The translations under genes were made by a program, and so were the position numbers. From an uncultured Porphyromonadaceae bacterium (GTDB lineage: Bacteria; Bacteroidota; Bacteroidia; Bacteroidales; Muribaculaceae), in the NCBI GenBank assembly GCA_947175225.1, contig CAMWLX010000264.1, positions 1 to 5,332 on the forward strand: a DNA stretch of 5,332 nt, given 5' to 3'. Below are positions 1 through 5,332 of the stretch, in pieces. The notes beneath the pieces are model-generated. The model had not been told where the DNA came from and ran no database searches. It was given only the letters and a program-made list of their open reading frames with translations. Numbering within the stretch: position 1 is the stretch's first letter; each line of letters begins with the position of its first letter.

Positions 1-1
1 A

Positions 2-598
2 TATAATTCCCAACTCCTCGACAATGCCGTTGCAGAATTAGGCAAACTCCCCGGCATAGGGCGCAAGACTGCCCTCCGCCTTGCCCTTCATCTTCTCCGC
101 CAAGATGAAGCAGATTCTATTGCTCTTGGAGAGTCGATCATCAATATGAGGAAAAATATCAGATACTGCAAAGTCTGCCATAATATTTCGGAAAGTGAAA
201 TATGCGATATATGCTCCGACCAGACTCGCAATCTCTCGATAATATGCGTCGTAGAAAATATTAAAGACCTCATGACCATTGAATCGACACGCGAACATAA
301 AGGGCTCTACCATGTGCTCGGAGGGGTAATCTCGCCCCTCGAAGGCGTCTCTCCATCCGATCTCCAGATTCAATCTCTCATCGATCGGGTAGCAGCCGGA
401 GGAATCCGGGAAGTCATCCTCGCCCTAAGCCCTACTATGGAAGGCGACACTACCAACTTCTACATCTCCCGCAAGCTCGCACCATTCGATGTAGAAATCA
501 GCATGCTCGCCCGTGGTGTCAGCATAGGCAACGACCTCGAATACACCGACGAACTCACACTCGGCCGTTCCATCGTAAACCGTGTCCCCTACAAATAA
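2..598 (+). CDS. recR: Recombination mediator protein RecR, 5'-truncated by the window edge
   Basis: RecR works with RecF and RecO to load RecA onto gapped single-stranded DNA in recombinational repair; it is cytoplasmic and forms a ring-shaped clamp. The reading frame is open from base 2 and encodes 198 residues. By comparison with Bacteroides RecR (about 200 residues) only some four N-terminal residues are missing. Domains, numbered in the visible fragment: a helix-hairpin-helix with LPGIGRKTA at 16-24; a four-cysteine zinc finger, C56-x2-C59 and C68-x2-C71; a Toprim domain starting at ICVVEN (81-86, with E85) and including SPTMEGD (143-149); and the conserved C-terminal segment LARGVSIGNDLEYTDELTL at 169-187. 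The internal ATG at 146 is not the start, because the helix-hairpin-helix lies upstream of it in the same frame. The gene appears intact apart from the edge. A GNAT acetyltransferase gene follows at once and is probably co-transcribed. Identification is firm. Confidence 0.96.
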   Translation, partial: YNSQLLDNAVAELGKLPGIGRKTALRLALHLLRQDEADSIALGESIINMRKNIRYCKVCHNISESEICDICSDQTRNLSIICVVENIKDLMTIESTREHKGLYHVLGGVISPLEGVSPSDLQIQSLIDRVAAGGIREVILALSPTMEGDTTNFYISRKLAPFDVEISMLARGVSIGNDLEYTDELTLGRSIVNRVPYK

Positions 599-615
599 GT
601 AAAAAATAATTGATA

Positions 616-1143
616 ATGAATAAAGAACTCTCTCTGTGTGCCCTCTGTGTGAGACTTAGAGCCCTCGAGCCGGAAGACACCGACATGATGTTTGCCGCAG
701 AATCAGATGAAGCAGCTTGGAAATACTCCGACTATCTCGCTCCTCTCAGCCGCGAACTTCTCCGACATTACGCTTTGACTTACGATGCCGATCCTCTGCG
801 AAGCGGGCAGCTCCGACTTATTGTCGACATTGACGGCTCCCCCGCAGGCATACTCGACATCTTCGACATCTCCCCTCGCCACCTTCGGGCAGACATTGGA
901 ATCTATATCCTTCCCGAATTCCGTGGAAAAGGGATAGCCACGGCAGCCCTCGAAGAAGCAAAATCATACTGCCGCATACGCCTCGGCCTCCACCAATTGA
1001 CAGCCACAGTAGCCAACTCCAACCTCTTCGCCCTGAACACATTCAAAAAAGCTAACTTCTCTCCCACCGGCTACCGTCCCGACTGGCTCCGCACCCCCGA
1101 AGGCTACGAAGCCGCCACCCTCCTATCATCAATATTATTGTAA
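616..1143 (+). CDS. GNAT-family N-acetyltransferase (RimJ/RimL-like)
   Basis: The 175-residue protein has the GCN5-related N-acetyltransferase fold and should transfer an acetyl group from acetyl-CoA to an amine in the cytoplasm; the acceptor is unknown. It opens with the usual strand VRLRALEPEDTD (12-23). Motif A is visible as DIGIYILPEFRGKGIATAAL (93-112 region), where R103-G104-K105-G106-I107-A108 is the pyrophosphate-binding loop. Motif B, with N134, N136 and the NTFKKANF segment (141-148), resembles RimJ/RimL and SpeG-type enzymes, in which a conserved asparagine precedes the 'alone/adding-F-K-x-x-G-F' helix. Here the usual glycine of K-x-G-F is replaced (KKANF). I chose the ATG at 616; an in-frame TTG at 610 would add two residues but is less likely. 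No Shine-Dalgarno is present, as expected in Bacteroidota. It starts 17 bp after the recR stop codon, so an operon with recR is likely. Ribosomal-protein, polyamine or small-molecule acetylation are all possible. Confidence 0.88.
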   Translation: MNKELSLCALCVRLRALEPEDTDMMFAAESDEAAWKYSDYLAPLSRELLRHYALTYDADPLRSGQLRLIVDIDGSPAGILDIFDISPRHLRADIGIYILPEFRGKGIATAALEEAKSYCRIRLGLHQLTATVANSNLFALNTFKKANFSPTGYRPDWLRTPEGYEAATLLSSILL

Positions 1144-1158
1144 ATTCCCTCTCACCTC

Positions 1159-1186
1159 CTGCCCCGCCCAAGCCCGGAGGGGGCAG
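1159..1186 (+). terminator. GC-rich stem-loop after the recR-GNAT pair, possible terminator
   Basis: A perfect 7-bp stem, CTGCCCC (1159-1165) with GGGGCAG (1180-1186), encloses a 14-nt loop and begins 15 bp after the acetyltransferase stop codon. Its position suggests it ends the recR-GNAT transcript. It is not a classical intrinsic terminator, because the only T-run (1206-1210) lies about 20 nt beyond the stem. It could instead be an mRNA 3'-end stabilising structure. Confidence 0.4.
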
Positions 1187-1330
1187 ACACAAGCCTCGCC
1201 AACCCTTTTTCCAAAAAAAAATTTAATTTTCATACACACATTCCAAATAATTTTTACTAATTTTACATCGCGTTTCAAGGTAGGATGCAATTAAAGGCAT
1301 CCATATTTAGGTAATTTTAATTTCAAATTT
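1187..1330 (+). promoter_or_regulatory. Intergenic promoter/leader region of nhaD
   Basis: This A/T-rich gap should contain the nhaD promoter, since a stem-loop precedes it and nhaD begins at 1331. The Bacteroidota sigma factor prefers a -7 element TAnnTTTG. The nearest matches are two identical TAATTTTA octamers at 1258-1265 and 1312-1319, each one base off. The first would place the transcript start near 1270 and leave a leader of about 60 nt. I see no convincing -33 element (TTTG/TTG) at the expected distance from either, so the exact promoter is a guess. The last 20 bases before the ATG are almost all A and T with no Shine-Dalgarno, the usual arrangement for strong initiation in this phylum. 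Confidence 0.35.
1283..1302 (+). promoter_or_regulatory. Perfect inverted repeat in the nhaD leader
   Basis: GGATGC (1283-1288) and GCATCC (1297-1302) are perfect complements separated by 8 nt of A/T-rich sequence, 28 bp before the nhaD start codon. It may be an operator for a dimeric regulator or a hairpin in the 5' untranslated region that affects translation or mRNA stability. It has no T-tract, so it is not a terminator. No known riboswitch consensus was recognised. The inverted repeat is directly visible; any role is inferred from its position. Confidence 0.4.
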
Positions 1331-2668
1331 ATGATTACAACACTGTTAGTAATCTTCATCCTCGGCTATCTCCTGATAGCCTGCGAACATGTCCTTCACA
1401 TCAACAAGGCGACGTTCGCTCTCATTATGTGTGCCCTCCTTTGGGCTGTCTACGCTTTAGGAAGTCATGATCCAGACGTTTCATCTGAGCTTATAGAAGC
1501 TCTTGGAGACACTTGCGAGATTGTAGTGTTCCTAATCGGGGCTATGACAATTGTCGAGCTTATCGACCGTTATGGTGGTTTCCGAATCATCGTCGACCGC
1601 ATCCACGCAAAAGACAAACGAAAACTTATGTGGATTCTGTCGCTATTCGCTTTCTTCCTCTCGAGCGTCCTCGACAACATGACCACCACCATCATCATGG
1701 TTATGATGCTCCGCCGTATGCTCAGAAACTATAAGGAGCGTTGGCTTTTCTCTTGCGTCATAGTGCTTGCTGCTAATGCCGGTGGTGCTTGGTCACCGAT
1801 TGGTGATATCACTACCATTATGCTTTGGATGAAAAACTACGTCTCATCTGTCGATTTGATTGTAAATCTACTTCTCCCTTCTATGGTGTCGGTCATAGTG
1901 CCGGTAGCTATTGCCTCAAGATTAATTCCTCCTACTGCCGTCGAACCGTTAAACAGTCAAGACCAACGAGTAGGATATGAACTCTACGAGGAACACCGCA
2001 ATCTTTCCATCCTGATTCTCTGTTGTGGTGTCGGTGGCCTTCTTTTCGTTCCGGTATTCAAGACTATAACCCACCTCCCCCCTTATATGGGTATTCTTCT
2101 TTCGCTTGGCGTTCTTTGGTTGCTCACTGAGCTGATTGTCCGCTATTATAAACTCGATGGAAAGATTGAGGGGCGTGTATCGCAGGTGATCAGATATATA
2201 GATATGTCTACCATTCTCTTCTTCTTAGGTATTCTGATGGCTGTAGCTGCTCTGAGTCAAGCCGGTATATTAGGTGCTCTCGCTGCTTGGCTCAACGATA
2301 CATTCCACGATGTCTATGTCATCAACGGCATAATCGGAGTCCTCTCATCTATCGTTGACAATGTTCCTTTGGTGGCTGCCTGCATGGAGATGTATCCTGT
2401 TGCCAACGACGCATTGATTGCGGCTTCTTCTGATCCTTCATATATGGCACTCTTCGTAGAAGATGGTCTTTTCTGGCATCTTCTTACATTCTGTGCCGGT
2501 GTCGGCGGCAGCTTGCTTATCATCGGATCCGCAGCTGGAGTTGTTGCGATGGGCATTGAGAAAATTCCGTTTATGTGGTATTTCAAGCGCATTACAGGTC
2601 TTGCCTTCCTCGGTTATCTTGCGGGCATAGCCGTCATCTGGCTCGAATCCCTCTTCCTCAACTTCTAA
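1331..2668 (+). CDS. nhaD: NhaD-type Na+/H+ antiporter
   Basis: This 445-residue inner-membrane protein belongs to the NhaD family of the ion transporter (IT) superfamily and should exchange cytoplasmic Na+ (or Li+) for external protons, supporting sodium and pH homeostasis. It is strongly hydrophobic with roughly 11-13 membrane segments, the first at about 4-18. Two pseudo-symmetric halves are visible. The first carries SSVLDNMTTT (111-120) and ANAGGAWSPIGDITT (148-162). The second carries SSIVDNVPLVAA (339-350) and GGSLLIIGSAAG (392-403). From family knowledge, the Asp-Asn pairs (D115-N116, D343-N344), D159 and nearby Thr/Ser residues are the kind of polar residues needed for ion transport, and all are present. 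A charged loop at about 205-224 separates the halves. Length is close to the family norm. The ATG at 1331 gives a natural N-terminal membrane helix. A leader hairpin lies upstream and a strong terminator downstream, so it is probably transcribed alone. Another IT-superfamily transporter is the only realistic alternative. Confidence 0.92.
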   Translation: MITTLLVIFILGYLLIACEHVLHINKATFALIMCALLWAVYALGSHDPDVSSELIEALGDTCEIVVFLIGAMTIVELIDRYGGFRIIVDRIHAKDKRKLMWILSLFAFFLSSVLDNMTTTIIMVMMLRRMLRNYKERWLFSCVIVLAANAGGAWSPIGDITTIMLWMKNYVSSVDLIVNLLLPSMVSVIVPVAIASRLIPPTAVEPLNSQDQRVGYELYEEHRNLSILILCCGVGGLLFVPVFKTITHLPPYMGILLSLGVLWLLTELIVRYYKLDGKIEGRVSQVIRYIDMSTILFFLGILMAVAALSQAGILGALAAWLNDTFHDVYVINGIIGVLSSIVDNVPLVAACMEMYPVANDALIAASSDPSYMALFVEDGLFWHLLTFCAGVGGSLLIIGSAAGVVAMGIEKIPFMWYFKRITGLAFLGYLAGIAVIWLESLFLNF

Positions 2669-2693
2669 AAGACTATCCTACATATAATCTCAT

Positions 2694-2721
2694 AAGGACG
2701 CACGGCTTGTGCGTCCTTTTT
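2694..2721 (+). terminator. Rho-independent terminator of nhaD
   Basis: A perfect 10-bp stem, AAGGACGCAC (2694-2703) with GTGCGTCCTT (2709-2718), closes a GGCTT loop and runs into a T-tract at 2717-2721 followed by further T-rich sequence. It starts 25 bp after the nhaD stop codon. This is a textbook intrinsic terminator and separates nhaD from the outer-membrane protein gene. Confidence 0.93.
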
Positions 2722-2837
2722 CTTACTTCTTTTACACCCAGAAAAAAATTTCTATCCTAATTAAACCAACTCTCCACTTATAAGTCATATATAAAGACAT
2801 ACACGTTTCTACTGTAAAAAATATCGATATAATTAAA
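2722..2837 (+). promoter_or_regulatory. Upstream region of the outer-membrane receptor gene
   Basis: Since a strong terminator precedes it, this A/T-rich stretch must hold the promoter of the receptor gene if that gene is expressed independently. No clear TAnnTTTG -7 box or -33 TTTG partner was found. Two small features are visible. One is a perfect palindrome, ATATCGATAT, at 2821-2830, ending 7 bp before the start codon. The other is a 12-bp-period direct repeat, AAGTCATA (2782-2789) and AAGACATA (2794-2801), with one mismatch. In such A/T-rich DNA both may be chance. There is no Shine-Dalgarno sequence. Confidence 0.3.
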
Positions 2838-5303
2838 ATGAAACTAAAATATCTAATGCCCTGCATCCTATGCATGGCATCTTTTCACGCCCTCGCCAAC
2901 GGTGACATCACGGGTAAAGTCCTAAATAAAGAGACCGGCGAACCAATGGACTTTGTCAATGTCCAGCTTTTCAACGCCAAAACAGGCAAGCCGCTTCCCA
3001 TAGGCACTAACACCGACGAAAATGGCAGATTCATCCTTAAAGGAATTGCCGATGGCAAATATATAGTGAAGATCACAAACATTGGCAGTATAGATCAAGA
3101 GCGTGAAGCTACAATCTCTGGTGGAAACATAAATCTTGGCGACATTCGCCTTGCTGATGATGCCAAGCTTCTTCAGGAAGTAGTGGTAGAAGGAATCCGT
3201 AGCCAAATGCGTTTTGAACTTGATAAGAAAGTTTTCTCTGTTGACGCTAACATAGCTGCTGCCGGACAGTCCGCCTCCGAGCTTCTCGAGTCTATTCCTT
3301 CAGTTGAAGTTGACCAAGATGGTGAAGTTTCTCTTCGAGGAAATTCTTCAGTGACTGTTTGGATCAATGGCAAGGAGTCAGGTCTGACTGCTGATAACCG
3401 CGCTCAAATCCTCGAACAAATCCCGGCTGAAACTATCGACCGCATCGAGGTCATTACAAACCCCTCTGCAAAATACAGTCCGGAAGGAACTGCAGGCATA
3501 ATAAATATTATTCTCAAAAAAGATCGTAAAGCCGGCTACTATGGAAGTGCCGAGATAAGTGCAAACTCTCGGGGCGGAGGGAATGCAAGTGCCAATATCA
3601 ATTATAGCTCATCAAAAGTAGACGCATTCGCAGGTCTCGGATTCCGTATGCGTCGAAATACGGGCGGTTCTAAGATGGACCGCCAGTTCCTTGATGAAGA
3701 CGGAAACCCTAACGGCATTTTCACCCATTCAGATGGCAAAAGCCCCAATAGAGGTAGAAACTTATTCATGAGACTTGGCTTCACTTACCATCTTACTGAT
3801 AAAGACGACATCGGACTGAACGGCTTCGGCATGTTGGGCAGAAACAACAGCAGTTCTACGACTCTATACACTTCAAATGTACCCGGCAACTGGACTTCAA
3901 ATGATGATTACTCCAAAAATAAAGGTAATCACAAAGGAATGCATGCAGAATTCAACTATACCCACAAGTGGAACGACAATCACACTCTGGATGTCATTGC
4001 AGGTTTCAATCATTGGGGCGGTCCTTCTTGGCGTTCTTATTTTGAAGAAATTGACTATCCTGCCTACTCTACCACAAAGTATCAGGAACAAAATATGGAA
4101 ATGTCAAACAATTCATGGGAGACTAAAGTAGACTACACCAATAAACTCTCTGATTGGCTGAAACTTGAAGCTGGGTTCAACGGTCGTTACAGTCATGAAA
4201 ACACTCCTACCGATACCTACACAGGCACATCTGAATCTGACTTGAAGCAAAACGAAGAGCTCTACAACCGATTCATATATAATAATAATGTGTCAGCTCT
4301 CTATGCCACTCTCGGAGGTAATATTGAAAAATTCAGCTTTTCCGCCGGTCTTCGAGCTGAGGCATGGCAGATTAAGACCCGCTCTCTCGCTTTCGCTCAG
4401 ACAGAAGAGGACGTGGCCCCTTTCCGAAAAAATAATTTTGCCCTTTTCCCGAGCCTCTTCCTTTCTTATAGTCTTCCTAAAGACAATGAACTTCAAATCA
4501 ACTATACCCGGCGCATCCGTCGCCCATGGGGAGGACAGCTTAATTCATTCCATGACATTTCTGATCCGACAAACGTAAGCTATGGTAACCCCGAACTCCA
4601 GCCTCAATATTCAAATTCCTTTGAGATCAACTATCTAAAAAGCTGGACTTGGCACATGCTTTCTTTTTCGGCTTATGTCCGCACCACTTCCGACATGATG
4701 AACCGTATCAGCTATCTTGACGGTGATGTGATGTATTCCACTTGGGCAAATATTGCAGACGAAGTGAATTCAGGTTGCGAAATTGTTTCAAAAAACTCCC
4801 TTTTTAATCATCTCGACTTGACCACAACGGTCAACCTCTACAACAATCATATATCAGGTTGGAATTATGACTTCTTGGCAGAAAGCGGCAACTTGATTCC
4901 ACTAAGTGGCAAAAAGCAAAATAGTTTCGCATGGAGTGCAAGAATGATGGCAAATGTTAAACTTCCATGGTCTATTTCTCTGCAGGCCACAGGAAATTAT
5001 AACTCAAAGATGCTGTCAGCACAAGGCTCCCGTCAAGGAGGATGGAGTGTCGATCTTGGTCTGCGCCGTGTCTTTGGGGCATGGTCTTTCTCCCTCAACT
5101 GCCGCGACCTCTTCGACTCTCGCCGCTTTAAAAGCACCACCCACGGCCCCGATTACACTCAGTACAACGAACGCTGGCGTGGAGGCCGCACCATCCGCCT
5201 GACCATAAAATTCTCCTTCGGCAACATGAATGCTAAACCGAATAAAAGAGACGACGGAGAACCAATGGACTCTTCCGGCTATGAGGGCGGAATGGACAGC
5301 TAA
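2838..5303 (+). CDS. TonB-dependent-receptor-like outer-membrane beta-barrel protein with carboxypeptidase-regulatory-like domain
   Basis: This 821-residue protein should sit in the outer membrane as a plugged 22-strand-type barrel and import an unknown ligand using TonB energy. Residues 1-20 form a signal peptide (KLK start, hydrophobic core, H-A-L-A cleavage site before N21); there is no lipobox. Residues about 23-106 are a carboxypeptidase-regulatory-like Ig-type domain (ITGKVLNKETGEPMDFVNV, then TDENGRFILKGI). LQEVVVEG (112-119) resembles the segment that often precedes the plug in Bacteroidota receptors. The plug spans about 125-228, with SASELLESIPSVEVDQDGEV (145-164), SLRGNSSVTVWINGK (165-179) and ETIDRIEVITNPSAKYSPEG (198-217). 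The rest is alternating aromatic and polar barrel sequence, ending at KFSFG (791-795), followed by a 26-residue hydrophilic tail. It best fits the 'outer membrane beta-barrel family protein' branch rather than SusC, as it is shorter and no SusD gene follows within the window. The ATG at 2838 is the only start that yields the signal peptide. The substrate cannot be inferred. Confidence 0.9.
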   Translation: MKLKYLMPCILCMASFHALANGDITGKVLNKETGEPMDFVNVQLFNAKTGKPLPIGTNTDENGRFILKGIADGKYIVKITNIGSIDQEREATISGGNINLGDIRLADDAKLLQEVVVEGIRSQMRFELDKKVFSVDANIAAAGQSASELLESIPSVEVDQDGEVSLRGNSSVTVWINGKESGLTADNRAQILEQIPAETIDRIEVITNPSAKYSPEGTAGIINIILKKDRKAGYYGSAEISANSRGGGNASANINYSSSKVDAFAGLGFRMRRNTGGSKMDRQFLDEDGNPNGIFTHSDGKSPNRGRNLFMRLGFTYHLTDKDDIGLNGFGMLGRNNSSSTTLYTSNVPGNWTSNDDYSKNKGNHKGMHAEFNYTHKWNDNHTLDVIAGFNHWGGPSWRSYFEEIDYPAYSTTKYQEQNMEMSNNSWETKVDYTNKLSDWLKLEAGFNGRYSHENTPTDTYTGTSESDLKQNEELYNRFIYNNNVSALYATLGGNIEKFSFSAGLRAEAWQIKTRSLAFAQTEEDVAPFRKNNFALFPSLFLSYSLPKDNELQINYTRRIRRPWGGQLNSFHDISDPTNVSYGNPELQPQYSNSFEINYLKSWTWHMLSFSAYVRTTSDMMNRISYLDGDVMYSTWANIADEVNSGCEIVSKNSLFNHLDLTTTVNLYNNHISGWNYDFLAESGNLIPLSGKKQNSFAWSARMMANVKLPWSISLQATGNYNSKMLSAQGSRQGGWSVDLGLRRVFGAWSFSLNCRDLFDSRRFKSTTHGPDYTQYNERWRGGRTIRLTIKFSFGNMNAKPNKRDDGEPMDSSGYEGGMDS

Positions 5304-5332
5304 TGCTTATTAGAATTTGAAAAAGCGGGTTC
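5304..5332 (+). other. Short 3' flank, possibly the first arm of a truncated terminator
   Basis: The 29 bases after the receptor stop codon end with an A-run (5320-5324) followed by GCGGGTTC at the window edge. An A-run leading into a G/C-rich arm is how a Bacteroidota intrinsic terminator often begins, but the complementary arm would lie beyond the window, so this cannot be confirmed. Confidence 0.25.

Noticed and set aside
38..373. Minus-strand open frames opposite recR (38-373 and 88-279)
   Set aside because: They lie wholly inside the well-supported recR frame, have no recognisable domain and no initiation context of their own.
146..598. ATG at 146 as a start giving a 150-residue RecR
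   Set aside because: The frame is open to the window edge and the upstream codons encode the conserved helix-hairpin-helix, so the true start lies just outside the window.
610..615. TTG at 610 as the start of the acetyltransferase
   Set aside because: The ATG two codons downstream is the better start; the extra Met-Ile adds nothing recognisable.
1513..1734. Plus-strand frame with a histidine run (HDHHHHHGYD), suggestive of a metal-binding peptide
   Set aside because: It is the +1 shadow of the nhaD segment encoding D-N-M-T-T-T-I-I-M, where repeated ACC/ATC codons create CAC/CAT in the other frame.
2314..2592. Minus-strand frame of 92 residues within nhaD
   Set aside because: Antisense shadow of a membrane-protein gene, no start context or domain.
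2575..2760. Plus-strand 61-residue frame over the end of nhaD and its terminator
   Set aside because: It overlaps nhaD and runs through the terminator hairpin; the sequence shows no protein-like features.
2838..2900. Cysteines in the receptor signal peptide (C9, C12) as a lipoprotein site
   Set aside because: Neither is preceded by a lipobox; a standard signal peptidase I site follows at residue 20.
2885..5202. Several short frames on both strands within the receptor gene
   Set aside because: All are contained in the 821-residue frame, which has a signal peptide and continuous domain structure; none of the short frames has recognisable features.
1..5332. CRISPR arrays, tRNA/rRNA genes, insertion sequences, long repeats
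   Set aside because: No periodic repeats, cloverleaf-like segments, transposase motifs or terminal inverted repeats were seen; coding density is normal.

Overview
The window reads as ordinary chromosomal DNA from a member of the Bacteroidota, most likely order Bacteroidales. Three things point there: the RecR and NhaD sequences resemble Bacteroides-type homologues, the outer-membrane protein combines a carboxypeptidase-regulatory-like domain, a plug and a barrel in a way typical of that phylum, and none of the complete genes has a Shine-Dalgarno sequence, only A/T-rich DNA before the ATG. A gut lineage such as Muribaculaceae or Bacteroidaceae is plausible but cannot be settled from this sequence.

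All four genes are on the plus strand. Region 1 (2-1143) is a probable two-gene operon: recR, cut at its 5' end by the window edge, followed 17 bp later by a GNAT-family N-acetyltransferase. A GC-rich stem-loop follows (1159-1186), then an A/T-rich intergenic region with a perfect 6-bp hairpin in the presumed leader of the next gene. Region 2 (1331-2668) is a complete NhaD-type Na+/H+ antiporter gene, ending in a textbook intrinsic terminator (2694-2721). Region 3 (2838-5303) is a complete gene for an 821-residue TonB-dependent-receptor-like outer-membrane beta-barrel protein with a signal peptide. The window ends 29 bp after its stop codon, apparently at the start of a further stem-loop.

The genes do not form one pathway. 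They look like three adjacent transcription units: DNA repair plus an acetyltransferase, inner-membrane cation homeostasis, and outer-membrane uptake or an envelope function. I found no mobile element, CRISPR array, tRNA, rRNA or novel multi-gene system. The points most worth a second look are the leader hairpin of nhaD, the orphan receptor with no SusD partner in view, and a sharp change in base composition near the 3' end of the receptor gene.
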